Made by a program: the position numbers and the translations under genes
The notes under the pieces: model-generated
Database searches by the model: none
Seen by the model: the letters and a program-made list of their open reading frames with translations, nothing else
Told to the model about the DNA's origin: nothing
Shown: piece after piece, positions 53,608-62,620 of the stretch
Layout: the number at the start of each line of letters is the position of its first letter
Numbering within the stretch: position 1 is the first letter of the stretch
Source: Filifactor alocis ATCC 35896
GTDB taxonomy: Bacteria; Bacillota; Clostridia; Peptostreptococcales; Filifactoraceae
Assembly: GCF_000163895.2 (NCBI RefSeq)
Contig: NC_016630.1
Coordinates: 1,488,001-1,552,000 of the forward strand
Length of the DNA: 64,000 nt
Direction of reading: 5' to 3'

Positions 53608-53892
53608 GTGAACTTGAACGGTTTGTTAATCGGTGTATCTTGCTTTATTTTAATCGGACTATTTCATCCGATTGTAATTTATACAGAATACCGTTTCGGA
53701 AAACAGCTATGGCCTATCTTTGCTGTTTTTGGCTCTACTTGTATCACAATTTCCTTCTTTTTAAAAGACGATACTGTATCTGCCATTGTGTCTATTCTTG
53801 GTTTTTGCCTCCTTTGGAGCATTAAAGAACTTTTTGAACAGGAAAAAAGAGTACAGAAAGGTTGGTATCCAAAAAATCCGAAAAAACGCTGA
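53608..53892 (+). CDS. DUF4491 family small membrane protein
   Basis: 94 residues. GTG start with AAAGGAAG upstream. Three hydrophobic helices are visible. The family pattern is clear: GLLIGVSCFILIGLFHPIVI, EYRFGKQLWPIF, LLWSIKELFEQEKRV and the terminal GWYPKNPKKR. Members are small integral membrane proteins of unknown function, common in Firmicutes and Bacteroidetes. Single gene, with a terminator shared with the convergent B3/B4 gene. Confidence 0.88.
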   Translation: MNLNGLLIGVSCFILIGLFHPIVIYTEYRFGKQLWPIFAVFGSTCITISFFLKDDTVSAIVSILGFCLLWSIKELFEQEKRVQKGWYPKNPKKR

Positions 53893-54023
53893 TATTTTAA
53901 ACTAACATTCATACTCATATACAATGAGCTATCACAAACAGAGCCTCTTGTTATTTTATGTTATATTTTAAATACTAAAAACTATAATCCTATCAAATTT
54001 CTAAAAATGTTATACCCATAATA

Positions 54024-54068
54024 AAAACACTTTTCCACCGGATAATGGTTTCCACAGAAAAGTGTTTT
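54024..54068. terminator. Bidirectional terminator
   Basis: AAAACACTTTTC / GAAAAGTGTTTT, perfect 12-bp stem, loop about 21 nt, T-run on the right. Confidence 0.75.
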
Positions 54069-54082
54069 TTCTTTGTCATATA

Positions 54083-54787
54083 CTATAGTAAAATACTTGG
54101 ATTTTCTGCTGTTACAAAGAAAGTCTCTACCGTTGCAGACAGATACTTCTCTGCATATTCTACAATCATTGAAATAGCTTGTTTCAACTCATTCTCTCGC
54201 CCCTCTTCAACATTTTCCATAATAAGAAAAGCATTTGTAGTGTTGCCTGTAATCATCGTACGTTCTCCATCTCTCCAATTGAAACAACGACAAACTGCAC
54301 CTTGTTCATCACGATAACATAACTCTCCCTCTAATGTAGGGGAAGATTCTGTATCTCCTATTAAATAAAACTCATCTCCTCCACTTGTAATTCCCAATTT
54401 TAAATCCCCAACAAAAGCATCCATATCTTCAGCTCCACAAGGAAATCCGAACTGTAATGATGCAGAGTTATAAATATCTACCAACGGATTGATGGAACCT
54501 ACCGGATTTTCTTTTTCTACTCGCTTTAACAAAGCCTCAATACTACATCGAGCTCCCTTCTTTGTTTTAAACTTCTGATATGCACTTCTCCAATTTGCAA
54601 CAATTGGGTTTTCATTAAATTTATCTTTTACCAAAAATTTTTCAGCTTCACGATTACTTTTTGACAAAAGAGCCTTCAATTCTTGTGGAACCTCTCCATC
54701 ATTTTTAATTCCTTTCAACAATACTACACCTAATGTTGCATTTGGAAATAAATTCCAAAAAGATTCTTCTGCAATAAACTGACTCAT
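54083..54787 (-). CDS. B3/B4 tRNA-binding domain protein
   Basis: 234 residues; AAGGAGG before the ATG. It consists of a free-standing B3/B4 domain of the phenylalanyl-tRNA synthetase beta chain, the editing domain. VANWRSAYQKFKTKKGARCSIEALLKRV and INPLVDIYNSASLQFGFPCGAEDMD are the typical segments; FNWRDGERTMIT and the C-terminal TFFVTAENP follow. Stand-alone copies are thought to hydrolyse mischarged tRNA, though a specific substrate is unknown here. Single gene. Confidence 0.9.
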   Translation of the reverse strand: MSQFIAEESFWNLFPNATLGVVLLKGIKNDGEVPQELKALLSKSNREAEKFLVKDKFNENPIVANWRSAYQKFKTKKGARCSIEALLKRVEKENPVGSINPLVDIYNSASLQFGFPCGAEDMDAFVGDLKLGITSGGDEFYLIGDTESSPTLEGELCYRDEQGAVCRCFNWRDGERTMITGNTTNAFLIMENVEEGRENELKQAISMIVEYAEKYLSATVETFFVTAENPSILL

Positions 54788-55067
54788 CTTTGTTCCTCCT
54801 TATATGACACTAATATAAAAATCCTCTTTCTCCTATTTTATTATTTTTGATTATACCATAAAAATCACATTATTTTTTTGTTTTACTCCTTTTGTATATT
54901 GTAGTACATTTTAAATTTTCTCTTCTATATCTTGTGTTTTTAAATTTTTTTGAAAAAAATAAAATTCGTTGAGTTGTTTGTAATTACTCACTTTCTTTTT
55001 TTATAAAAAAATCGGTATTTTTTACAAAAAACTCTGTACCTCTCTATTTGTAAAGTATAGAAGTTAT

Positions 55068-55083
55068 TTTCTACATATAGTGT
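55068..55083 (+). promoter_or_regulatory. NrdR-like box 1
   Basis: TTTCTACATATAGTGT agrees with the NrdR consensus (ACACWATATATWGTGT) at 12 of 16 positions. It begins 42 bp before box 2, about four helical turns. Confidence 0.45.
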
Positions 55084-55109
55084 GTAATTTTGTAATATTT
55101 TTATTTTTA

Positions 55110-55125
55110 TAAGTATATATTGTAT
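55110..55125 (+). promoter_or_regulatory. NrdR-like box 2
   Basis: TAAGTATATATTGTAT agrees with the NrdR consensus at 12 of 16 positions and overlaps the -35 box of the promoter at 55120-55148. Confidence 0.45.
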
Positions 55126-55148
55126 TTGTTTTGTTAATGTAGTATAGT
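55120..55148 (+). promoter_or_regulatory. Promoter of nrdDG
   Basis: TTGTAT (55120-55125), 17-base spacer, TATAGT (55143-55148). Confidence 0.5.
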
Positions 55149-55254
55149 AAGTTATAGTCATCGAATAAGAGAGTATTTTTACATAAAATTTTTTCGATTT
55201 CTACCAATATTCGTACAAATAAAATAATTATAATAAACAGATGAGGTGCTAAAT

Positions 55255-57408
55255 ATGGGATTACAGGTAATCAAACGAGATGGAAGCAAGGTTCCTTTTG
55301 ACAAAGAAAAAATTGTCGTTGCCATCAAAAAAGCAATGGATAGCAGTACCGGCATTTATGAAGACGGTCTTGCTGAAAGAATTGCAACAGAAATTGAAGA
55401 ATTTGCTCGTTCTTTGAAAAGAGATCTTACCATTTATGGGATTGAAGATCAGGTGTACTACAAGCTGATTCAGTATGAAAATCCAGCGACCGCAAGAGCA
55501 TACGAAAACTACAAAGCTGTCCAAGCCTTCAAAAGAAAAGTAAATACCATTGACGAAGATGTCGTTGGAATTCTAAATCGAAGCAATATCAATGTTTTGG
55601 ATGAAAACTCCAACAAGGATGCCAAAATTGTATCCACACAAAGGGATTTGATTGCCGGCGAAGTATCCAAAGACATTGCCCGTCGTTTAATTATTCCGAC
55701 TGACATCGTACAAGCACATGACAGCGGTGCAATTCACTTTCATGATATGGACTACATCATTCAACCGATGTTCAATTGTTGTTTAATCAATTTGCATGAT
55801 ATGTTGACGAACGGCACTGTTATCAACGGCAAAAAAATTGACTCTCCAAAATCTTTCCGAGTAGCATGTACCGTTACTACCCAAATTATTGCACAAGTTG
55901 CGAGCGGACAGTATGGCGGACAAAGTATCAACGGGATTGACCGTATCTTGGCACCTTTTGTTAGAAAATCTTACCAAAAATATTATGATAGTGTCGTGGA
56001 AGAACAAAAAGAAATCTACGGGATTGAGCCTGATTTACAAAAAGCTGAAGAAATTGCTTGGAAGCGCACTCGAAAAGAAATCAAAGACGGTATCCAAACG
56101 ATTCAATATCAAATTAATACCTTGATGACAACAAACGGACAAGCTCCTTTTGTTACACTGTTTATGTACTTCCAAGAAGGATATGAATTTGAAAAAGAGG
56201 CTGCCTATATTCAGGAAGAAATTTTATTGCAACGATATGAAGGAATCAAAAATGAACAGGATGTCTATGTGACACCTGCTTTCCCAAAACTGATCTATGT
56301 ACTGGATGAACACAATGTACATCCTGACAGCAAGTATTACTATTTGACCAAACTTGCTGCGAAATGTACTGCGAAGAGAATGTATCCGGACTACATTTCC
56401 GCAAAGAAAATGCGTGAAAACTATGAAGGAAATGTATTCAGTCCGATGGGATGTCGCTCTTTCTTAGCTCCTTGGAAAAACGAAAAGGGAGAATATGTAT
56501 TTGACGGTCGTTTCAATATGGGAGTCGTTTCATTGAACCTTCCTCAAATCGGAATTTTGGCGAACGGTTCGGAAGAAAAATTCTTCGACATTTTGGAAAA
56601 ACGACTTCAATTAGCAAAAAAAGCGCTTCTTCTTCGTTTTGAACTCTTGAAGAATGTGACCAGCGACTGTTCTCCGATTCACTGGCAATACGGTGCCATT
56701 GCAAGATTGAAACCACACGAAAAAATAGACAAATTTATGGATAACGGTTATGCAACCTTATCTTTGGGCTATATCGGTGTCTACGAAGCAACCAAGCTGA
56801 TCAAAGGTGTTTCTCATACCGATCCTGTCGGTACTGCGTTTGCACTCAAACTGATGGATGTCTTGAAAGATTCCGTTGCAGAATGGAAAGCGGAAACCGG
56901 TATCGGATTTGCACTCTATGGAACTCCTGCCGAAAATTTAACCAATCGTTTTTGCTCGATTGACCGTGCAAGATTTGGAGAAATCAAAGATATCACCGAC
57001 AAAGGCTACTACACAAACAGTTATCATGTCGATGTAAGAGAATGTATTTCCGTATTCGATAAATTCAGTTTTGAATCTGAATTCCAAAAACGCTCCACCG
57101 GAGGATGTATCTCCTATGCGGAAATTCCAAATCTAAATCACAATCTCGAAGCAGTTGAAATGATGATTCAATATATCTACGACAATATCACTTATGCAGA
57201 GTTTAATACCAAGTCTGATTATTGCCATGTTTGCGGATACGATGGCGAAATCAAAGTAGATGATAACAATCAATGGTTCTGCCCTCAATGTGGAAATACA
57301 GAACGCACCAAACTGACTGTGATTCGCAGAACTTGCGGATATTTGGGCGAAAATTTCTGGAATGAAGGACGAACCAAAGAAATCAAGGATCGTGTGTTGC
57401 ATATCTAA
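55255..57408 (+). CDS. nrdD: Anaerobic ribonucleoside-triphosphate reductase (class III)
   Basis: 717 residues from the ATG after GAGGTG. It reduces ribonucleoside triphosphates to deoxy forms using a glycyl radical and formate, under anaerobic conditions. An N-terminal ATP-cone (VIKRDGSKVPFDKEKIVVAI) sets allosteric control. The C-terminus has the zinc cysteines CHVCGYDG and CPQCGNTER and the glycyl-radical motif RRTCGYLGENFWNEGR. Its TAA overlaps the nrdG start (ATG at 57408). Confidence 0.97.
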   Translation: MGLQVIKRDGSKVPFDKEKIVVAIKKAMDSSTGIYEDGLAERIATEIEEFARSLKRDLTIYGIEDQVYYKLIQYENPATARAYENYKAVQAFKRKVNTIDEDVVGILNRSNINVLDENSNKDAKIVSTQRDLIAGEVSKDIARRLIIPTDIVQAHDSGAIHFHDMDYIIQPMFNCCLINLHDMLTNGTVINGKKIDSPKSFRVACTVTTQIIAQVASGQYGGQSINGIDRILAPFVRKSYQKYYDSVVEEQKEIYGIEPDLQKAEEIAWKRTRKEIKDGIQTIQYQINTLMTTNGQAPFVTLFMYFQEGYEFEKEAAYIQEEILLQRYEGIKNEQDVYVTPAFPKLIYVLDEHNVHPDSKYYYLTKLAAKCTAKRMYPDYISAKKMRENYEGNVFSPMGCRSFLAPWKNEKGEYVFDGRFNMGVVSLNLPQIGILANGSEEKFFDILEKRLQLAKKALLLRFELLKNVTSDCSPIHWQYGAIARLKPHEKIDKFMDNGYATLSLGYIGVYEATKLIKGVSHTDPVGTAFALKLMDVLKDSVAEWKAETGIGFALYGTPAENLTNRFCSIDRARFGEIKDITDKGYYTNSYHVDVRECISVFDKFSFESEFQKRSTGGCISYAEIPNLNHNLEAVEMMIQYIYDNITYAEFNTKSDYCHVCGYDGEIKVDDNNQWFCPQCGNTERTKLTVIRRTCGYLGENFWNEGRTKEIKDRVLHI

Positions 57409-57908
57409 TGAATTATGCACAAATCAGGCAGTTTGATATTGCCAACGGAGAAGGTATCCGCACCAGCTTTTTTGTGACAGGGTGCACACACTGTTGCGAG
57501 GGATGTTTCAATGAAGTATACCAAGATTTCAAGTATGGACAGCCATGGACAGAGAATGAGACGGAACTTATTCTTTCTCATCTCTCTCATCCGATGGTAA
57601 AGGGTCTTACTATTTTGGGAGGGGAACCATTTCAAAATGTAGAAGGATTGCTTCCTGTCTTGCAAAAAATAAAACAAGAGTCTCCCAAGACCATATGGAT
57701 TTATTCCGGATATACCTTTGAACAGCTTTGTTCCGATGTAGACAAAAAAGAGCTGCTCGGCTTATGTGATGTTCTTGTAGACGGTCCGTTCATCTTAGAA
57801 AAAAGAGATTTGACCTTACGTTTTCGCGGTTCTTCCAACCAACGAATTCTCGATGTCCAAAAATCTCTTGCATTCAATCAACCTATTGAATATGTACTTG
57901 CAGAATGA
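57408..57908 (+). CDS. nrdG: Anaerobic ribonucleotide reductase activase
   Basis: 166 residues, starting inside the nrdD stop region. Radical SAM activase that generates the glycyl radical in NrdD. The 4Fe-4S cysteines lie in GCTHCCEGCFNEV (CxxxCxxC), followed by ILGGEPFQN (GGE motif) and TIWIYSGYTFEQL. Short length and N-terminal QIRQFDIANGEGIRTSFFVTG are typical. Ends within a terminator hairpin. Confidence 0.95.
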   Translation: MNYAQIRQFDIANGEGIRTSFFVTGCTHCCEGCFNEVYQDFKYGQPWTENETELILSHLSHPMVKGLTILGGEPFQNVEGLLPVLQKIKQESPKTIWIYSGYTFEQLCSDVDKKELLGLCDVLVDGPFILEKRDLTLRFRGSSNQRILDVQKSLAFNQPIEYVLAE

Positions 57909-57931
57909 AACAACTTTCATTCTGCTTTTTT
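57901..57931 (+). terminator. Terminator of nrdDG
   Basis: CAGAATGAAA / TTTCATTCTG, 10-bp stem with a 4-nt loop, then CTTTTTTT; the stem overlaps the last codons of nrdG. Confidence 0.8.
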
Positions 57932-58115
57932 GTATCGGAAATGGAATAATCATCACATCTTGCGTATCAAACAACGATGGAAAACTCCTACCATAGTTTT
58001 GTATTCATTTTTATGGTAAGATGATACAAGACAAGATAAAGAAGATACATCATCTCTAATCACTAATATACCGGCAATGCCGTCAGTTGTCGGAATCAAA
58101 AGGAGGAAGATTGCA

Positions 58116-58568
58116 TTGATTGAAATCCAAACAGGAAACATTATTTTTCCGGAGTTAAATATAACTGTATCACCTCTCTTACACTATTCTGATTTTATCT
58201 CTGTTTTTCCGACGGATCATATTCTACAAATCAGAGATATGAAAAACGGATACATCTGGTACGATATGAGAGAAACAATTTATGATAACAAAATCCCTGT
58301 TTATCTATGCTTTAATCCACAAAAAGCTCTTGAATTTGTGAACCTTTATCCACAGAGTTTTGACATAAATGCCATTCGTCACTGGGAAGAATGGTCCCCC
58401 GAAGAAGTAGAGAAAGATAAAAAGTATTGTGATGAATGGCTTATGAAATATTGCAATTTACAAAATGAAGAAAACTTTTTTTCATGGGGTTCTGTTTCAT
58501 CTTATTTTGACCCGCGCTCGTGCAGCAGCGGTATCTCGATTCACTACACAAACAGAACTGATATGTAA
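58116..58568 (+). CDS. Hypothetical protein
   Basis: 150 residues. TTG start chosen because AAGGAGG lies nine bases upstream; the ATG at 58077 places the Shine-Dalgarno inside the gene. No signal peptide or membrane helix. The centre is acidic (HWEEWSPEEVEKDKKYCDEWL) and the end reads SYFDPRSCSSGISIHY. I do not recognise the family; small acidic proteins of this kind are often immunity or anti-toxin-like, but there is no toxin beside it. Function unknown. Confidence 0.65.
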   Translation: MIEIQTGNIIFPELNITVSPLLHYSDFISVFPTDHILQIRDMKNGYIWYDMRETIYDNKIPVYLCFNPQKALEFVNLYPQSFDINAIRHWEEWSPEEVEKDKKYCDEWLMKYCNLQNEENFFSWGSVSSYFDPRSCSSGISIHYTNRTDM

Positions 58569-58641
58569 CTCATCATTTGATTGAAAACATAGTAACCAAT
58601 CTGAAAAAGTAAACACGCTAAAAAATGAAACACCCTAAAAA

Positions 58642-58701
58642 TTAACGCTCTGTAGAGGAAAGCGACCTATCCCAAGTCCCTTTCCATCTCCGGAGCGTTA
58701 A
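58642..58701. repeat. Hairpin-forming inverted repeat
   Basis: Outer arms TTAACGCTC / GAGCGTTAA (9 bp), inner arms GGAAAG / CTTTCC; more GC-rich than its surroundings and without a T-run. It lies between the hypothetical gene and the end of the histidine kinase gene. Confidence 0.5.
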
Positions 58702-58750
58702 CCTTATCTTGATAACAATACCTATCTTCACTGCCACAACAGAGAAATCA

Positions 58751-60460
58751 TTACTCACACTTCAATGTATATATCACTACTGTACCGTGCGGTTGATTCT
58801 CACGAACTTCAATTCCATACTGATTTCCGTACAACAGCTTAATTCTTTGATCGACATTTTTCATCCCGATTCCACCTAATTTTGCTTTAATCAGATTTCT
58901 GTCATTTTCCTCTACCGAAGAAAAATATCCTACTCCGTTGTCAGAAACCGTAATGATGAGCTTCCCGTCTCGTTTTTCATATACAATCTCAATATAGCCC
59001 TTACCTCTCTGCGGTCGAATTCCATGATAAATAGAATTTTCTACGATCGGTTGCAAGATTAATTTCGGAACAGAAACAGACAACAGTTCTTCCTCTCCCT
59101 GGATTCGGTAACAGATTTTATCTTCATAGCGAGTTTGTTGTATTCTAAGATAATTCTCTGTATTGGCAAGCTCCGATTGTAACGGAACAAGCGTCTGATG
59201 AATATCCAATGACAGTCGTAGCATTTCTCCCAGTGATTTGCTGACGGCAACCACTTTTTCAGTCTCTCCAAACTCAGCTAACCATAAAATGGTATCCAAG
59301 GTATTGTACAAGAAATGAGGATTGATTTGACTTTGCAAAGCCTTTAATTCAAAAAGGCGTTTTGCATTTTCTTTTTGTGCAATATCTTCGGTCAAGACCT
59401 TGATTCTGTCCAAAAGAGCATTATATTCTGTCGTCAATGCGACAATTTCAACCGAACTGTTTGAATTGACGGCGATATGACCCCACGATTTATCCAGTGA
59501 CATCATTGCATTTTGTAATTCTACAATCGGTTTGGTCAATCGTCTGGAAATCATTACACTTAAAGCAATGCTTGCAAAAATCAGCAAGAAATTCACCAAT
59601 AAAATTCCCTCTATCAACTTTTTCTTTAATAACATAGTACTTTCTGTCGAAGAAACACCAATCAATCTCCAATCGGAATGCGGTATCTCTGCACTTGTAA
59701 CAAAATAATGAGGCAGTCTTTCTGTACCTTCAGCCAAGGATACCAGTTCTTTTTTCTTCTGTTCATTAAAAAATACACTTTCGTCCGGATGATACAACAC
59801 ATTGTTTGCATTATCCAAAATGTAGGCATATCCTCGTTCTCCCAAATCAATGGACGAAATGTAATCTTCAATAAAACGATAGGAAATATCAATCAGTACG
59901 ACACCCAAATGATTTCCGTGTTCATCAACAATTTCATGACTGATAGAGATAACCAGATTTTCACGATCCATCACAAAATCACCGTGACGAAGTGAAGTAA
60001 CCACAGGCATTTGATTAGACTGTACCGCTACCTTATACCACTCTTCATTCATCATATTCCTGGACAACGGCATTGCCATATCACTGTTGCTGGTAATTGC
60101 AAACCCGTTCTTAGAAATAACGGCAATCGTTTGAATACGCGGGTCACTGCTCGCCGATATATTCACCATTGTCAGCAACCCGTCTGCAGACTTGGAACTC
60201 GGATTCTCCAAAATTTCAGAGATTTGTGGATACATCGCAATTAAATTACTCAGTGTTTTGATTTTATCAAGATAGCTTGCAACATAATCGCTGGTCTGTG
60301 CAATGGACTCTGTCGTCTGCTTTTCTCTGTTATCCAACAAAATTTTTGATGCGGAATAATAGAAAATGACGGAAAGAGATATTACAATACCCAGAGAAAA
60401 CGCCAGGAAAGAAAAAGTAATTTGGATATTGATTTTTGAAAAAAATTTTTTTAGTTTCAT
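58751..60460 (-). CDS. Sensor histidine kinase, LytS/YesM family
   Basis: 569 residues. Two membrane helices (about residues 12-34 and 283-303) enclose an extracellular Cache-type sensing domain of about 250 residues (IAVISKNGFAITSNSD, GYAYILDNANNVLYHPDES). A HAMP segment follows, then a coiled-coil, the LQSQINPHFLYNTLDTI histidine box (about 380) and a HATPase with ENSIYHGIRP, DNGVGY and GGIGMKNVDQR. It ends an operon after the AraC-type regulator; the ATG lies 1 bp after that gene's stop. The ligand is unknown; context suggests envelope oxidation. Confidence 0.94.
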   Translation of the reverse strand: MKLKKFFSKINIQITFSFLAFSLGIVISLSVIFYYSASKILLDNREKQTTESIAQTSDYVASYLDKIKTLSNLIAMYPQISEILENPSSKSADGLLTMVNISASSDPRIQTIAVISKNGFAITSNSDMAMPLSRNMMNEEWYKVAVQSNQMPVVTSLRHGDFVMDRENLVISISHEIVDEHGNHLGVVLIDISYRFIEDYISSIDLGERGYAYILDNANNVLYHPDESVFFNEQKKKELVSLAEGTERLPHYFVTSAEIPHSDWRLIGVSSTESTMLLKKKLIEGILLVNFLLIFASIALSVMISRRLTKPIVELQNAMMSLDKSWGHIAVNSNSSVEIVALTTEYNALLDRIKVLTEDIAQKENAKRLFELKALQSQINPHFLYNTLDTILWLAEFGETEKVVAVSKSLGEMLRLSLDIHQTLVPLQSELANTENYLRIQQTRYEDKICYRIQGEEELLSVSVPKLILQPIVENSIYHGIRPQRGKGYIEIVYEKRDGKLIITVSDNGVGYFSSVEENDRNLIKAKLGGIGMKNVDQRIKLLYGNQYGIEVRENQPHGTVVIYTLKCE

Positions 60461-60461
60461 A

Positions 60462-61232
60462 TCATCGTATCCCTTGTCTATACTGTTTCGGTGTAATTCC
60501 CCACAGTTTCTTAAACTTCGTAATAAAGTAGTTTACATCCTCTACTCCGATTTCCTCTGCAATCTCATAATTTTTCATGGAAGTGGTAAGCAACAACAAT
60601 TTTGCCCTCTCCATTCGCTTACGATTCACATAATCCTGAAACGGAATCCCATAAATCTGCTTAAACACACCGCTGAGGTAATTACTGTTAAATCCAATAT
60701 CGCCCGCCATTTTAGAAAGAGAAAGTTCTACTGAAAACAGATTTTCAACCATATAATTTTTGATGATGGATTCCATATCTTCCCCATCTGTCAGCACTAT
60801 ATCTTCTGTTACATGACTATCATTGCACAATTGCAGATATTCCGTCTTCTTGTTTCTTTCAACAATGATAGCTACAATTTTTTTCAAAACAGACTCAATA
60901 TCTGACTTGGAAATCGGTTTCAAAATATAGTCGTCCACTTTTGCACGAATTGCAGTCTGAGCATATTCAAAATAATCATATCCTGTCAAAATCACAATAA
61001 AAATCTCAGGATGCTTTTCTTTCATGATGGATGAGGCAGTCAAACCATCCATATTCGGCATATTGATATCCATGATAACAATATGCGGTTTCTCGGTTTC
61101 TACGATTTCAATTGCCTGCTCACCGTTCTCTGCCTCAAATATCTCTGAAATTCCCATCTCATGCAAATTTGTAAGTTTTTTTATTCCGCGTCGAATCAAC
61201 GGCTCATCATCTACAATTAACAGCTTATACAT
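60462..61232 (-). CDS. Response regulator with AraC-type output (YesN-like)
   Basis: 256 residues; AGGAG before the ATG, 8 bp after msrAB. Receiver domain (residues about 1-120) with acidic LIVDDEP, phosphorylatable Asp in VIMDINMPNMDG and Lys in YILKPISK. The C-terminal AraC domain (about 155-256) has two helix-turn-helix units: MAGDIGFNSNYLSGVFKQIYG and IAEEIGVEDVNYFITKFKKLWG. Partner of the kinase encoded next. Its position in the msrAB transcript suggests it regulates, or is regulated with, the repair system. Confidence 0.95.
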   Translation of the reverse strand: MYKLLIVDDEPLIRRGIKKLTNLHEMGISEIFEAENGEQAIEIVETEKPHIVIMDINMPNMDGLTASSIMKEKHPEIFIVILTGYDYFEYAQTAIRAKVDDYILKPISKSDIESVLKKIVAIIVERNKKTEYLQLCNDSHVTEDIVLTDGEDMESIIKNYMVENLFSVELSLSKMAGDIGFNSNYLSGVFKQIYGIPFQDYVNRKRMERAKLLLLTTSMKNYEIAEEIGVEDVNYFITKFKKLWGITPKQYRQGIR

Positions 61233-61240
61233 CTCTGCTC

Positions 61241-62386
61241 CTATTTCACTAAATACATCAGATACTCGTATCCTTCTTCTTTCATCTTATCCAACGGAAT
61301 AAACCGAATTGACGCACTGTTGATACAATATCGCAATCCTCCAAGCTCTTTGGGTCCATCTTCAAACACATGTCCCAAATGCGAATTTCCACTTCTGCTT
61401 CTCACTTCTACTCTACTCATATTATAGCTGTTATCTTCTTGGTATGTCACTACATTTTTCTCAATCGGCTTAGAAAAACTCGGCCAACCGCACCCTGATT
61501 CAAATTTGTCCTTTGAAGAAAACAGCGGTTCTCCTGTTGCTACATCCACATAAATACCCTGTGCTTTGTTATCCCAGTATTGGTTAGAAAAAGCGTGCTC
61601 CGTATCATTTTTTTGTGTCACGCGATATTGAATATCTGTCAATTTTTTCTTTAATTCTTCATCACTCGGTTTCGGATATTTTTTGGGATCAATGATTTCT
61701 TCTGTTGCAAGACTAAGATCAATATGACAATATCCGTTTGGATTTTTTTCCAAATAATTTTGATGATACTCCTCCGCTTTCGCAAAATGTTCTAAAGGAA
61801 GGACTTCTACTACAATTTTATCGGAATATTTCTGTTGCTCTTTCTCAAGCACAGATTGTATTACCTTTTTCTCTTTTTCATCTGTGTAATACACTCCCGT
61901 TCTATACTGCGTGCCTCTATCATTACCCTGCTTGTTCATACTGGTCGGATCTACAACTTTCAGATAATCGTATAGAAGCTTTTCCAAACTCACTTTGGCA
62001 GGGTCATATGTGACCTCAACCGTTTCTGCATGACCGCTGTTTCGGTACAGTAAATCTTCATATTTCGGATTTTGTGTCTTACCGTTTGCATACCCGTTAA
62101 CAGCATCCGCTACTCCATAGATACGCTCCATATATGCCTCAATTCCCCAAAAACATCCCCCGGCAAGATAGATTTTCTTGAGATTTGATTTGGAATAATC
62201 AATATTTTTGTTTGGGTTGTTTGATGTTTTTTTCATTGTACCACCCTTTGTAATCATCTGTATTTTATTCTCTAACGTAGGATTTACGGATTCCTTTTTT
62301 TCTGCTTTCGCTGTACCTGCAATCGTACATCCTATAACAACAGTTGAAAACAAAATAACCGCTCCTAATACTTGAATGTTTTTCAC
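61241..62386 (-). CDS. msrAB: Fused methionine sulfoxide reductase MsrA-MsrB, exported
   Basis: 381 residues. GTG start chosen eight bases after AGGAGG; the upstream GTG lies in the Shine-Dalgarno. An N-terminal signal with a lipobox-like VIGC suggests a lipoprotein outside the membrane. MsrA (about residues 65-215) has its catalytic Cys in GGCFWGIEAYMER; MsrB (about 235-375) has GCGWPSF, SHLGHVFEDGP and the catalytic Cys in RYCINSASIRF. The zinc CxxC pairs of many MsrB proteins are absent. The domains repair S- and R-methionine sulfoxide, with reductant from the TlpA-like protein encoded upstream. Confidence 0.94.
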   Translation of the reverse strand: MKNIQVLGAVILFSTVVIGCTIAGTAKAEKKESVNPTLENKIQMITKGGTMKKTSNNPNKNIDYSKSNLKKIYLAGGCFWGIEAYMERIYGVADAVNGYANGKTQNPKYEDLLYRNSGHAETVEVTYDPAKVSLEKLLYDYLKVVDPTSMNKQGNDRGTQYRTGVYYTDEKEKKVIQSVLEKEQQKYSDKIVVEVLPLEHFAKAEEYHQNYLEKNPNGYCHIDLSLATEEIIDPKKYPKPSDEELKKKLTDIQYRVTQKNDTEHAFSNQYWDNKAQGIYVDVATGEPLFSSKDKFESGCGWPSFSKPIEKNVVTYQEDNSYNMSRVEVRSRSGNSHLGHVFEDGPKELGGLRYCINSASIRFIPLDKMKEEGYEYLMYLVK

Positions 62387-62620
62387 AAATAACACCTCCT
62401 GTTTTTTATTTTCTCTTATTACATTACATCTGTTTTTTATTTCTTCTTATTACATCTCTTTTTCACAACTTCATAACCTTACTTTTTAACATATCATACT
62501 ATAGATTTTTTATACTTGTTCATCATCCTTCTCATTTTCTTACAATCGCATTCCAAAAAATGTCCCGACTGAATTGTTTTTATGAAACTATCTTAACAAC
62601 ACATTTCTTATATCTGAGAT

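Larger units (their letters stand above)
54788..55254. other. Regulatory stretch upstream of nrdD
   Basis: About 465 very AT-rich bases between divergent genes. Holds the NrdR-like box pair and promoter described below. No gene seen. Confidence 0.5.
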
